From: Lichenicoccus sp965276875
Lineage (GTDB): Bacteria > Pseudomonadota > Alphaproteobacteria > Acetobacterales > Acetobacteraceae
Reading direction: 5' to 3'
NCBI RefSeq assembly: GCF_965276875.1
Contig: NZ_OZ255701.1
Coordinates: 2,976,001-3,040,000, forward strand
DNA: 64,000 bases
Positions 8,613 to 19,399 of the stretch are shown here, piece by piece. Under the pieces are notes generated by a model, which worked only from the letters and a program-made list of their open reading frames with translations, was not told the origin of the DNA and searched no databases. Every line of letters starts with the position of its first letter. Position 1 is the first letter of the stretch. Both the position numbers and the translations under genes were made by a program.

Positions 8613-9580
8613 TCAGACCAGCCAGCCTGTTTGGCGATACCACGCGACGGTCGAGGCAAAGCCGCGCGGGAGATCAATGCCGGGTGCTGCGTGCATCGCC
8701 GGGAGCAGCTCCTCGGCCGAGACCCCCCAACAGGGGTATAGCATCTCCCGCGCCTTGCCCGCGCTGAATAGCCCCGGGCGTCCGGAAACCCGGGCAAGCA
8801 GGCTCGCGGCGATGCCGGCGAAGCGCACGGCCGACCCCGGCAGTCGAACGAAGCGGGGATTATTGCCCAGTGCTGCGGCAGCCAGCCCGAGGATGTGGCG
8901 CGGCGCGTATCCTGCCGGACGCAGGTCGGCAAGCGCGTGGATGCTGCCGCCGGGCGCCTCGTTCCAGGCAGCCAAAGCGGCGATCGCGGCCGCGGCGTCC
9001 TCGACATGGATCATCGCGATGCGTGCCTCCGGCGATCCCGGTACCGGCACGATCGGCTTGGCCGCGGCGCGGAAGATGCCGAACGTCGCGCGATCCCACG
9101 GGCCGTAGATCACCGGCGGCCGAATGATCGTAAGGCGGCCCGAGAAGCTTGCGGCCAATCCGCGTTCTCCGGCGCGCTTGCTTTCGGCATAGGCGGAAAG
9201 CCGCGGCACCCGCGCCGCGAGAGAGGAGATGCCGATCAGGTGCGCCCCCGGGGCGTGCCGCTGTGTCGCGCCAGCCAGGCGCACCGCGCCATCGCGGTTC
9301 ACCGACAGGAATTCGCGCCGCGAACGCGCCTTGATCAGCCCGGCGGCGTGGATCACGATATCGCAACCCTGCACCAGCCGGCCAAGTGCCGGCGCGTCAT
9401 CAAGGTCACCCGTGACCAGGTCGGCGGTGAGATCCCGCCAGAGCGGGTGCGAAGCCTCCCGACGGGTCAGGATTCGCAGGCGAAAACCGCGTGCCGCAAG
9501 AGCAGTGGCCAGGTGCCGGCCGAGAAACCCCGTGCCCCCGGTGAGGGCCACGAGCGGTGCCGCCCGCATGCGGTCCGCTT

Positions 9581-9584
<4 letters not shown>
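8613..9584 (-). CDS. cerR: Extended SDR/epimerase-fold reductase, probable 3-ketosphinganine reductase (CerR type)
   Basis: This 323-residue NAD(P)-dependent protein has the Rossmann motif TGGTGFLG at residues 15-22 and the catalytic pair Tyr132 and Lys136 in AYAESK, with serines at 120-121. In bacterial ceramide clusters the protein in this position is an epimerase-like SDR that reduces 3-ketosphinganine to sphinganine. The start overlaps the stop of the acyl-AMP ligase by ATGA. Function is inferred from order and fold; another ketone or sugar-nucleotide substrate would give the same motifs. Confidence 0.75.
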
Positions 9585-11335
<1,751 letters not shown>

Positions 11336-11717
11336 GGGTCGGATTTATCCTTGTGAGGGAATCGTGGGTCCACCTTTTGAGGCGGTCCGGCGAAGGCTAT
11401 GGATGGCTATCTTGGTCCCCAATCATCGCCGTTCAGGTTGATCGACCCGAGGCGCTCCAGAAAGTGGGTGCCACCAATCGACTACGGCCGAGTAATCAGC
11501 GGAGGCGACCTCCAGGCCAGCCAGGGATCGTGAGCGCATCCGGCGGTGCCGAAGGGTCGATGGGGGATACACGAACGTAACACGATGATCATCTGTGCAA
11601 ACTGGCTGCTAACCTCGCCTAGGTAAAGGGCACGCTCCCAACGCCGGCAACGCTCAGTACGGTCACGATCAGAGATCAGGTTTCGCTGCTGGCGCGCAAT
11701 CCGCACGATCGGGTCGG
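11336..11717. other. Intergenic region without a supported gene
   Basis: These 382 bases separate two reverse-strand genes and should hold the promoter of the ceramide operon at the low-coordinate end. A short reverse frame starting MAVTDPIVRIARQQ at 11727, overlapping the stop of the dehydrogenase gene, could be a coupled small gene or a remnant. Its C-terminal half does not look conserved, so it is not called. No clear hairpin or promoter pair was identified. Confidence 0.4.
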
Positions 11718-12803
11718 TCACTGCCATGCGCGCCGCTCCTCTTGCGTCAGGGAAACGTCGACCGACGCACGCGACCGCGATGATTGCACCGCCGCCTCCA
11801 TGATCGCCATGACGCACAGAGCCTGGACGGAGGGAACGGGATTGGGACCAGCACCTCTCACGGCATCGACGATGCCCTGGTAATAGCGGCGCTGATCGCC
11901 GGCGACTGACGGGATTTGTCTGGCTGCTCCTTCGCCGCCCCCTCCTTCGCCATGATAGACGAGAAGCGCGTCGGGATCCTCGCCCCAGCCTGGCGCACCC
12001 GGAAGCATGCCCTCCAGCAGCTGCGCTTCCTGGCGATCGCTCGACCGTTTCACGATGCTTCCAGCATCTCCGTGGACCGTGAAGCGGTTCGTGCCGCCTG
12101 CCACGAGCATGCCAGCATGCAGGATGGCGCGCTGTTTGGCATGGAACAGAATCACGTGAGCCCAGTCATCGGTCTTGGCACCGGAGCGCTGCATTGCCAA
12201 AGACGCCTCAACCCGATCCGGTATTCCGAGGATTTGGACCGCCTGGTCGACCAGATGGGGTCCGAGATCGAACCAGACGCCGCTGCCGGCGCCCGCTCGC
12301 TCACGCCAGCGATCACGCACCTCCGGTCGAAACCGATCGAAATGGGACTCGAATTGGCTGACCGTGCCCACCAGGCCGTCATCGATCGCCCGTCGCACGG
12401 TCAGGTAATCGCTGTCCCAGCGGCGATTATGGAACACCGACAGCAGCACACCTCGTAGCACAGACAGAGCGACAAGGTCACGCGCCTCGGCGAGGTCCAA
12501 CGTGAAGGGCTTGTCGATAACGACATGCTTGCCCGCGGCGATCGCGGCGCGGGCCAGTGGGGCATGGGTGTCGTTGGGTGTTGCAATCACGATCAGATCG
12601 ATCTCGTGCGCGGTGATCAGCGCGAGCGGATCGGCGTAGACCTTCGCACTCGGGTAGTCTGCACGGACCGAGGCCGCAGCGCGCGACGACACCCCGCAGA
12701 GCCGAAGACCGGGTACAGCGGCGATGAGGGGCGCGTGAAAAACCTTGCCCGAATACCCGTAGCCGAGGAGACCAACGCGAATAGGCTCGGACGGTCCTTT
12801 CAT
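11718..12803 (-). CDS. Gfo/Idh/MocA family NAD(P)-dependent oxidoreductase
   Basis: This 361-residue dehydrogenase should oxidise or reduce a sugar or polyol. The dinucleotide site GLLGYGYSGKVFHAP is at the N-terminus, the family's core lysine is in VVIDKPFTLDL, and the C-terminal domain carries GVWFDLGPHLVDQ with the likely catalytic histidine. The ATG at 12803 is chosen because it begins just ahead of the Rossmann strand; a longer frame has no homologous residues. It diverges from the PhyH-family gene across 117 bases, which should contain promoters for both. The substrate is unknown. Confidence 0.85.
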   Translation of the reverse strand: MKGPSEPIRVGLLGYGYSGKVFHAPLIAAVPGLRLCGVSSRAAASVRADYPSAKVYADPLALITAHEIDLIVIATPNDTHAPLARAAIAAGKHVVIDKPFTLDLAEARDLVALSVLRGVLLSVFHNRRWDSDYLTVRRAIDDGLVGTVSQFESHFDRFRPEVRDRWRERAGAGSGVWFDLGPHLVDQAVQILGIPDRVEASLAMQRSGAKTDDWAHVILFHAKQRAILHAGMLVAGGTNRFTVHGDAGSIVKRSSDRQEAQLLEGMLPGAPGWGEDPDALLVYHGEGGGGEGAARQIPSVAGDQRRYYQGIVDAVRGAGPNPVPSVQALCVMAIMEAAVQSSRSRASVDVSLTQEERRAWQ

Positions 12804-12920
12804 TGTAGTGTTCCTCCCGGTTGGTTCTCTTGACCTGTGGCGCGACGGCAGGAACAGCGTTGCCTCCCTTCGCACTGGGTTCCGACTGAGACTGGCATCG
12901 GCATACAACAGGGGGACGGC

Positions 12921-13754
12921 GTGTCATCTATCGCCACGGCAAAAACTTCGGCCTTCGACGTTGCCAGCGACGTCGAGACGCTGCGGCGCGATGGTGTGGT
13001 GGGGCTGAAGGGCGGCCTGTCGCGTGAATGGGTGGCAGGACTGCACGATGACATGATGACGGCGTTCTGGGAGGCGATCCAGCGCCCCGGCGGCGCTGTC
13101 GGACGCGGTCCCCGGCGCTGGTATGTCGAACTGCATCCCGAGGCGCTCAGCGGCTTCGTCGATCTTGCCACCCATCCCTGGATCATCGCCATGGCCGAGG
13201 CGACGCTCGGTCGGGATTATCAGATCGTCGAAGTTGGCTTCGACACGCCGTTTCAGGGTGCCAGGAACCAGCCCTGGCATCGCGACTTCCCCTCGCCACC
13301 CGACAGCTACGTCGAACACCGGATCACGTCGCTGGCCTTCAACGTCACTGGTGTCGACGTAACGCCTGACATGGGACCGTTCGAGGTGGCACCTGGAACC
13401 CAGTGGGATGATGGCCGCGGGTGGGCGCACGAGATGTTCCCGCCGGAAGTCTGCTGGAGCCGCTTTGCCGAACGTGGCGTGCGCAAGTTCCCCCAGATGG
13501 GCGACATCTCCTGCCGCTCGGCCCTGACCATACATCGCGGGACGGCGCATCCGTCGCCGATTGCCCGTCCTGTCCTGGTGCTCGGCTTCGATGCACCCGG
13601 CGCCGGCCACGCGGCCCTGCACGACATGATGGTGACCCGCGACACCCATGCGGCGCTGCCGGCAACCTTGCGCGACCACCTGGTCTGCCGGGTCGTCGAC
13701 AAGCTGGTGCCGATCACCCAAAAGCACGACATTGAGGGGCTGGTGATGGGCTAG
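12921..13754 (+). CDS. Phytanoyl-CoA dioxygenase (PhyH) family protein
   Basis: This is a predicted Fe(II)/2-oxoglutarate dioxygenase of 277 residues. The metal-binding HxD motif is in QPWHRDFPSP and the distal histidine is probably that of TIHRGTAHPS, followed by an arginine that could bind 2-oxoglutarate. The GTG at 12921, preceded by a GGGGGA element, is preferred over an upstream in-frame ATG at 12837 whose extra residues look non-homologous. It is divergent from the Gfo/Idh/MocA gene; the pair could act on the same polyol or secondary metabolite, which is a guess. Confidence 0.75.
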   Translation: MSSIATAKTSAFDVASDVETLRRDGVVGLKGGLSREWVAGLHDDMMTAFWEAIQRPGGAVGRGPRRWYVELHPEALSGFVDLATHPWIIAMAEATLGRDYQIVEVGFDTPFQGARNQPWHRDFPSPPDSYVEHRITSLAFNVTGVDVTPDMGPFEVAPGTQWDDGRGWAHEMFPPEVCWSRFAERGVRKFPQMGDISCRSALTIHRGTAHPSPIARPVLVLGFDAPGAGHAALHDMMVTRDTHAALPATLRDHLVCRVVDKLVPITQKHDIEGLVMG

Positions 13755-13835
13755 GATCGGTTCGCTGCCAACCTTGCTCGTCGTCGCGGTTGCGGGCAGA
13801 TCGGGGCGGATGGCTGAACCCGAGCACGGACTGCA

Positions 13836-14942
13836 GTGGTGACGCCTCTCCTGCGGGGCTGGTGTCCGGATTTGTTCGCGCCGATGCAGTCTGGGGATGG
13901 CTGGCTGGTGCGGGTCAAGCCGCGGCTGGGCCGGATTGCGGCGGCCGAGGGGTTGCTGATCGCTGATTGGGCGCGTCGGTTTGGCAATGGCGTCATCGAG
14001 CTGACAGGACGCGGCAATCTGCAGCTTCGCGGCCTGACGCTTAAGTCCGCGGAGGCGGTCGCGCGCGCGGCGGTGGCGGCCGGCCTCGCAAGTGCTGATC
14101 CGGCGGTCGAGCGGCGGCGCAATATCCTGCTCTCGCCATTGGCGGGGCAGGGGACGTGCGCATTGGCGTGCGCCCTGGAATGCGGGTTGGCGGCCGATGG
14201 TTCGTTGGCGGCGCTGCCTGGCAAGTTCAGCTTTGGTGTGGACGGCAGCGGCTTGGGTCTGGGCGGCGTTGCTGCCGATATCGTGCTGCGCGCAGATGGC
14301 GACGGCTGGCGCGTTGGCGAGGATCGCCACGCCGCCGACGATGCGCCGGCGGCGGCGCTGTTACTCGCGCGGAACTGGCGTGATCTGCCGCGTCGAGCGG
14401 CCAGCGGGTCGGCGCCGATGGCGGTTGGCTGGCTGCCGGCGTGGCGGGCGTTCGGCTTCGGCGTGCGGTTTGGCCAGTTCGACGCGGCGGTTTTGGAGCG
14501 TCTTTGCGGATCGTCGTGCGCGCATGGCGACGGCATTCTGCATCTGACGCCGTGGCGGGTGGTGCTGCTTTCGGGAGTGGCACAGGCTAACGTGGCGGGG
14601 CTTGCTGAAGCAGCGGGATCGCTGATCACGCAGCCGGACGATCCGCGCCGTCTGGTTTCGGCCTGCGTCGGCCGTGTGGGGTGTCCGCAGGGGAGTGTCG
14701 ACTCGCGTGGGGACGCCTTGGCGCTGCTGGCGGCCGGCGTCTCGGTGGACTCCTTGCATGTGTCGGGCTGTGCCAAGGGCTGCGCGCATCCGTCGCCGGC
14801 CGCGGTGACGCTGGTGGGGAGCGGCGGCCGATACGGGCTGGTGCGACAGGGGCGGGCGGGCGATACACCGCAGAGCGACGGGCACACGGTGGCGGACCTC
14901 GCCCGGCTCCTCGTCGCGGGCGGGAGAGCAGGCGGGCGTTGA
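13836..14942 (+). CDS. cobG: Precorrin-3B synthase CobG
   Basis: CobG is the oxygen-dependent enzyme that converts precorrin-3A to precorrin-3B, the hallmark of the aerobic cobalamin route. The 368-residue protein belongs to the nitrite/sulfite reductase family. Four cysteines for the 4Fe-4S cluster are visible as C-x5-C (CVGRVGC, about residue 277) and C-x3-C (CAKGC, about residue 310). The start is GTG at 13836. It heads the cobG-H-I-J run and overlaps cobH by TTGA. No recognisable cobalamin riboswitch core is present in the 81 bases upstream. Confidence 0.87.
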   Translation: MVTPLLRGWCPDLFAPMQSGDGWLVRVKPRLGRIAAAEGLLIADWARRFGNGVIELTGRGNLQLRGLTLKSAEAVARAAVAAGLASADPAVERRRNILLSPLAGQGTCALACALECGLAADGSLAALPGKFSFGVDGSGLGLGGVAADIVLRADGDGWRVGEDRHAADDAPAAALLLARNWRDLPRRAASGSAPMAVGWLPAWRAFGFGVRFGQFDAAVLERLCGSSCAHGDGILHLTPWRVVLLSGVAQANVAGLAEAAGSLITQPDDPRRLVSACVGRVGCPQGSVDSRGDALALLAAGVSVDSLHVSGCAKGCAHPSPAAVTLVGSGGRYGLVRQGRAGDTPQSDGHTVADLARLLVAGGRAGGR

Positions 14943-15568
14943 CCGACTACGAGTACGAGCGCGACGGAGCGGCGATCTATGCCCGCTCGTTTGCCATCAT
15001 CCGTGCAGAGGCGGACCTGTGCGGACTGAGCACGGACGAGGCGGATGTCGCGGTCAGGGTGATCCATGCGTGTGGCCGGGTCGAGATCGCCGCCAGCCTG
15101 CGGTTTGGCATGGGCTTCGTGGCTGCGGCGCGTGCAGCGTTGCGTGTCGGGTGCCCGGTGTTCTGCGACTCCGAGATGGTGGCGCACGGCATCACCCGCG
15201 CCCGGCTACCGGCCGGCAACAACGTGATCTGCACCCTGCGCGATCCCCGCACACCCGCATTGGCGCAGCGCCTGGGCACGACCCGCTCCGCGGCGGCGCT
15301 CGACCTGTGGGGCGAGCGGCTGGCGGGTGCGGTGGTGGCGATCGGCAACGCGCCGACCGCATTGTTCCATCTGCTCGAGCGCATTGCGCAAGGCGGCCCG
15401 CGGCCGTCGGCGATCGTCGGCATGCCGGTCGGCTTCGTCGGTGCGATGGAGTCCAAGCTGGCGCTCGCGGAATTCGCGACAATCCCCTGGGCAATCGTTG
15501 AGGGGCGGCAGGGCGGGAGTGCCATGGCGGCGGCGGCGATCAACGCGCTGGCGGGTGGGCCGGGGTGA
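14939..15568 (+). CDS. cobH: Precorrin-8X methylmutase CobH
   Basis: CobH moves a methyl group from C11 to C12 of precorrin-8X to give hydrogenobyrinic acid. The 209-residue product has the expected length and begins TDYEYERDGAAIYARSF after a TTG start that overlaps the cobG stop. Family segments include DSEMVAHGI and the C-terminal GMPVGFVGAMESK. An in-frame reading upstream within cobG is ignored because CobH homologues begin here. Its own stop overlaps the cobI start by GTGA. Confidence 0.9.
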   Translation: MTDYEYERDGAAIYARSFAIIRAEADLCGLSTDEADVAVRVIHACGRVEIAASLRFGMGFVAAARAALRVGCPVFCDSEMVAHGITRARLPAGNNVICTLRDPRTPALAQRLGTTRSAAALDLWGERLAGAVVAIGNAPTALFHLLERIAQGGPRPSAIVGMPVGFVGAMESKLALAEFATIPWAIVEGRQGGSAMAAAAINALAGGPG

Positions 15569-16296
15569 GGGGGACCCTGTCGATCGTGGGGGTGGGGCCG
15601 GGGGATCCGGAGCTGCTGACCATCAAGGCGGCGCGGATCATTGGAGCGGCGCGCTGTGTGGCGTTCTTCGCCAAGCGCGGCCGTCTCGGTCATGCGCGTG
15701 GCATCGCCGCCCAATGGATCGACGCCTCCGCCGAGCAGTTGCGCTTCGAATATCCGTTCACCACCGAGCTTTCGGTGGCCGATCCGCGCTACCTCGCCGA
15801 TATCGGCCGGTTCTACGAGCGCTGCGCCGGTCTACTGGCCGAGCGGCTGGGTGCCGGGATCGACGCCGCCCTGCTGTGCGAGGGCGACCCGTTCTTCTAC
15901 GGTTCGGCGATGTATCTGTTCGACCGGCTGCGCGGCGCGTTCGCGCACCGGATCGTGCCCGGTGTCACCGGCATGAGCGGCTGCTGGTCGTCTGCCGACC
16001 TGCCGTTCACCCATGGCGACGACGTGTTGCAGGTGCTGCCCGGCACGCTCGAACGCGACGCCCTGGCGGCGCGGCTGCGGCTGGGAGACGCCGCGGTGAT
16101 CATGAAGGTGGGCGGCAACCTGCCGAAGATACGCGCCGCTCTCGACGAGGCCGGCCAGCTCGGGCGCGCGATCTATATCGAGCACGGCACGATGAGCGGC
16201 GAACGCATCCTGCCGCTCGCCTCCCTCGACCATTCAGGGCCGGACGCCCCGTATTTCTCGATGATCCTGGTGCCGGGCCGGCAAGGTCCAAGATGA
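15565..16296 (+). CDS. cobI: Precorrin-2 C20-methyltransferase CobI
   Basis: This SAM-dependent methyltransferase adds a methyl group at C20 of precorrin-2. The 243-residue protein shows the tetrapyrrole-methylase fold: N-terminal VGVGPGDPELLTIKA, the LLCEGDPFFYGS loop and the VPGVTGMSGCW motif. The GTG start lies inside the cobH stop overlap. It lies in tight translational coupling between cobH and cobJ. Confidence 0.9.
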   Translation: MRGTLSIVGVGPGDPELLTIKAARIIGAARCVAFFAKRGRLGHARGIAAQWIDASAEQLRFEYPFTTELSVADPRYLADIGRFYERCAGLLAERLGAGIDAALLCEGDPFFYGSAMYLFDRLRGAFAHRIVPGVTGMSGCWSSADLPFTHGDDVLQVLPGTLERDALAARLRLGDAAVIMKVGGNLPKIRAALDEAGQLGRAIYIEHGTMSGERILPLASLDHSGPDAPYFSMILVPGRQGPR

Positions 16297-17042
16297 GCGG
16301 ACGGCTGGCCATTCTGGGTCTGGGGCCGGGTGATCCGGCGCTGCGCACGCCGCAGGTCGATGCGGCATTGCAGCGGGCCAGCGACCTGGTCGGCTACGGC
16401 CCGTATCTCGATCGCGTCGGGGGCGCCCGCGCAGTGCGGCACGGCTCGGACAATGGCGAGGAGATCGAACGCGCCCGCCTGGCGCTGCGGCTCGCGCACG
16501 AGGGCCGCGCGGTCGTGGTGGTGTCGTCGGGCGACGCCGGCGTGTTCGCCATGGCGAGCGCGGTGTTTGAGGCAATCGAACATGGCGATCCCGCCTGGCG
16601 CGACCTCGATGTCGAGGTGATGCCCGGGGTGTCGGCGATGCTGGCCGCCGCCGCCCGGCTCGGGGCACCCCTCGGTCACGATTTCTGCGTGCTGTCGCTG
16701 TCAGACAACCTCAAGCCCTGGGAGTTGGTGCTGCGCCGGCTGCGCGCCGCGGCGCAGGCCGGATTTGCATTGGCCCTGTATAATCCGCACTCGCGTGCGC
16801 GCCCGTGGCAGCTCGATGCCGCGTTCGCGCTGCTGCGCGAGGTCCTGTCGGATACCGTGCCAGTGGCGTTCGCGACCGCCGTCAGCCGGGCTGAGGAGGT
16901 CCTGGCCATCACGACCCTGGGCGAGGCGCGGGGCGCGCAGGCCGATATGCGCACCCTCGTGCTGATCGGCACCGAGGCGACCCGGACGATCCCCCGCGAT
17001 GGGGCGCGGCCCTGGCTCTACGCGCCGCGTTCGCAGGGCTGA
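16293..17042 (+). CDS. cobJ: Precorrin-3B C17-methyltransferase CobJ
   Basis: CobJ methylates C17 of precorrin-3B and contracts the ring. The 249-residue protein begins LAILGLGPGDPALRTPQV and carries the SSGDAGVFAMA, MPGVSAMLAAAA and LYNPHSRARPWQ segments typical of this methylase. The ATG at 16293 overlaps the cobI stop; the open frame extends further upstream across cobI but without homology. Its last 25 bases overlap the 3' end of the opposite-strand cobK. Confidence 0.9.
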   Translation: MSGRLAILGLGPGDPALRTPQVDAALQRASDLVGYGPYLDRVGGARAVRHGSDNGEEIERARLALRLAHEGRAVVVVSSGDAGVFAMASAVFEAIEHGDPAWRDLDVEVMPGVSAMLAAAARLGAPLGHDFCVLSLSDNLKPWELVLRRLRAAAQAGFALALYNPHSRARPWQLDAAFALLREVLSDTVPVAFATAVSRAEEVLAITTLGEARGAQADMRTLVLIGTEATRTIPRDGARPWLYAPRSQG

Positions 17043-17809
17043 GGCGGGCGGTCGCGGTGCAACGCCAGCAGCCACGCCAAAGGGTCCGTCGGAGCGGCCC
17101 CGGAGACGGAGTCGGGCCGGTCGATCATGACCACCGGGATACCTGCATTCCGGCAGGCGGCCAGCTTGGCCCCGGTCGCGTCGCCGCCGGAGTTCTTGCT
17201 GACCAGGCGCGCGATGTGTCGGTTCGCGAGCAGGGCCGCCTCCGCTGCCAGCGCGAACGGGCCGCGCGCCAGCAGCAGCTCCGCGTGCGGCGGCAGCAGC
17301 GACGGGTCTGGCGGATCGATGCAACGGATGACGTAATGGTGCTGCGGCGCGGCCCGGAACGCGGCAAGGCTTTTGCTGCCGACGGTCAGCAGCACCCGCA
17401 GCGGTACCGGGCCGATGGCGGCGGCGGCAGCATCGGCGTCCGGCACCAGGGTCCAGCGATCGCCGGGCTGCGGCCGCCAGGGCGCGCGTTCGATGCGCAG
17501 CAGCGGCACGCCGGCCGCTTCGGTGGCGTATCGTGCATTGGCGCTGATCCGCTGCGCATACGGGTGCGTCGCATCGATCACCGCCTCGATGCACTCCGCC
17601 CGCAGCCAGGCGCACAGACCATCAGTGCCGCCGAAGCCGCCGATCCGGCAGGGGACGGGCGACAGCATCGGGCTTTGCGTCACCCCGGCGAGCGACAGGG
17701 TGGTATCGAAGCGGTCGTCCCGCGCGAGGCATGCCGCCAGCCGCGACGCCTCGCCGGTGCCGCCGAGCAGCAGCACGCGCAACGCGGCGTTCCTCGTCAA
17801 TGATCCCAT
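17018..17809 (-). CDS. cobK: Precorrin-6A reductase CobK
   Basis: CobK reduces precorrin-6A with NADPH. The 263-residue protein has the N-terminal dinucleotide motif LLLGGTGEASRLA and the family segments ATHPYAQRIS and SKNSGGDATGAK. The ATG at 17809 puts the Rossmann strand at the N-terminus. The gene is on the opposite strand between cobJ and cobL. It overlaps cobJ by 25 bases tail to tail, and its start overlaps the cobL start by ten bases head to head, so any promoter must lie inside the cobL coding region. Confidence 0.87.
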   Translation of the reverse strand: MGSLTRNAALRVLLLGGTGEASRLAACLARDDRFDTTLSLAGVTQSPMLSPVPCRIGGFGGTDGLCAWLRAECIEAVIDATHPYAQRISANARYATEAAGVPLLRIERAPWRPQPGDRWTLVPDADAAAAAIGPVPLRVLLTVGSKSLAAFRAAPQHHYVIRCIDPPDPSLLPPHAELLLARGPFALAAEAALLANRHIARLVSKNSGGDATGAKLAACRNAGIPVVMIDRPDSVSGAAPTDPLAWLLALHRDRPPQPCERGA

Positions 17810-19005
17810 GGCTGGCCATCCTGGGCATCGGCGAGGACGGTGTCGATGGCCTGTCCGATGAGGCCCGCCGGCTGCTCGGCGCCGCCGGACTGGTGGTCGG
17901 CGGCGCGCGCCATCTGGCCCTCGCACGCGGGCTGATCGCCGGCGAATGCCGTCCCTGGTCGTCGCCGCTGACCGACACCTTGGACGTCCTGCTCGCACGA
18001 CGGCCTGAGCCGACGGTGGTGCTGGCGTCGGGCGACCCGTTCTGGTTCGGCGTCGGCAGCACGCTGCTGCGCCGCATGCCCGCGGGCGAAATGATCTGCC
18101 TGCCGGGACGGTCCTGCTTCTCGCTGGCCTGCGCCGCCCTTGGCTGGGGCCTGGAGACGGTCGCGACACACTCGCTATGCGGCCGGCCGCTCGCCGCCCT
18201 GTTGCCGGCATTGCAGCCCGGCGCGCGTCTGCTGGTGCTGTGCGCCGACGCCACAACCCCCAGCGCGGTCGCGGCGTTGCTGCGCGCGCGCGGCTTCGGC
18301 GGCTCCACGCTGCATGTCATGCAGGCACTCGGCGGGCCGCGCGCGCGCATCGTGACGCAAACGGCGGACCAGGCCCTGCCCGAAACCATCGACCCGCTCA
18401 ACCTGCTGGCAATCGAGCTGGTGGCCGGGCACGAGGCCGCCGTGATCCCGCTCGCCTGCGGCCTCGACGACGCCTTGTTCGCTCATGACGGCCAGTTCAC
18501 CCGGCGCGAAATCCGGGCGCTGACGCTCTCCGCCTTGGCGCCGCGCCAAGGCGAGCTGTTGTGGGATATCGGCTGCGGCTCCGGCTCGGTCGCCATCGAG
18601 TGGCTGCTGCGTCATCCCGCCAATCGCGCCGTCGCCATCGAACGCGACCCCGTCCGCGCCGCGCGCGCCGCGGGCAACGCCGAGGCTCTCGGTGTTCCCG
18701 GTCTGTCGGTGTGCCAGGGCGAGGCGCCGGCGGTGCTTGCCAAGTTGCCGCTGCCCAACGCGGTGTTCATCGGCGGCGGCGTCACCAACCCGGGGGTGCT
18801 TGACGCCGCCTGCAAGGCCTTGTCACCCGGCGGTCGCCTAGTGGTCAATGCGGTGACGACCGAGGCGGAGGTGGTGCTGCTTACGGCCCAGGCGACGTAT
18901 GGCGGTGACCTGACGCGCATTGGGCTCGACCGGCTTGACAGCATCGGCACCATGCACGCGCTGCGGCCGGCGATGCGGATCACGCAATGGACTTGGACGA
19001 AGTGA
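17800..19005 (+). CDS. cobL: Precorrin-6Y C5,15-methyltransferase (decarboxylating) CobL
   Basis: CobL methylates C5 and C15 and removes the acetate carboxyl at C12. The 401-residue protein fuses two methyltransferase units: an N-terminal CbiE-like half beginning WLAILGIGEDGVDGL and a C-terminal CbiT-like SAM domain with LLWDIGCGSGSVAIEW. The ATG at 17800 is chosen because the CbiE motif follows at once. Ten bases of its 5' end are shared with the 5' end of cobK on the other strand. It is followed after ten bases by cobE. Confidence 0.9.
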   Translation: MIPWLAILGIGEDGVDGLSDEARRLLGAAGLVVGGARHLALARGLIAGECRPWSSPLTDTLDVLLARRPEPTVVLASGDPFWFGVGSTLLRRMPAGEMICLPGRSCFSLACAALGWGLETVATHSLCGRPLAALLPALQPGARLLVLCADATTPSAVAALLRARGFGGSTLHVMQALGGPRARIVTQTADQALPETIDPLNLLAIELVAGHEAAVIPLACGLDDALFAHDGQFTRREIRALTLSALAPRQGELLWDIGCGSGSVAIEWLLRHPANRAVAIERDPVRAARAAGNAEALGVPGLSVCQGEAPAVLAKLPLPNAVFIGGGVTNPGVLDAACKALSPGGRLVVNAVTTEAEVVLLTAQATYGGDLTRIGLDRLDSIGTMHALRPAMRITQWTWTK

Positions 19006-19015
19006 GGGGGCGCAA

Positions 19016-19399
19016 GTGAGGGTTGCGGCCGGTCTCGGCTGCCGTCGCGGGGTGCCGGCGCGGGCGGTGCGCGACCTGCTGGAGCAGGCCGCCGCCCGCG
19101 CGGGGGTTGCGCCGACGCTGCTGGCCATCCCCGACTTCAAGCATGACGAACCGGGCTTGGTGGAGGCGGCACGTGGCGCCGGACTCGCGCTGCTGCGGAT
19201 TTCGCCGGCCGAGCTGCGGGCGCAACAGCCGCGTTGCGTCACTCGCTCGGCGCGTGTGCGCAGCGCCACCGGCGTGGACAGCGTCGCCGAGGCCTGCGCG
19301 CTGGCGGCGACCGCGCCGGGCGGCCGGCTGGTGCTGCCGCGCATCACCGCCCAGGGGGTGACGTGCGCCATCGCCGTGGCCGATAATGGGGCCCCATGA
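19016..19399 (+). CDS. cobE: CobE/CbiG C-terminal family protein
   Basis: This 127-residue protein matches the CobE family, related to the C-terminal domain of CbiG and found between corrin-ring enzymes. Its N-terminal VAAGLGCRRGVPARAV is the family signature, followed by LLAIPDFKHDEPGL. A GTG at 19016 is preferred, leaving a ten-base gap after cobL. It overlaps cobM by ATGA. CobE has been suggested to help hold or deliver corrin intermediates, but its exact role is not settled. Confidence 0.82.
   Translation: MRVAAGLGCRRGVPARAVRDLLEQAAARAGVAPTLLAIPDFKHDEPGLVEAARGAGLALLRISPAELRAQQPRCVTRSARVRSATGVDSVAEACALAATAPGGRLVLPRITAQGVTCAIAVADNGAP

Noticed and set aside
11482..11727. Short reverse frame starting MAVTDPIVRIARQQ overlapping the Gfo/Idh/MocA stop
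   Set aside because: The N-terminal part looks protein-like and could be coupled, but the C-terminal half does not and no family was recognised.
13755..13835. Possible cobalamin riboswitch ahead of cobG
   Set aside because: The 81-base gap is too short and lacks the B12-box and other conserved core segments.
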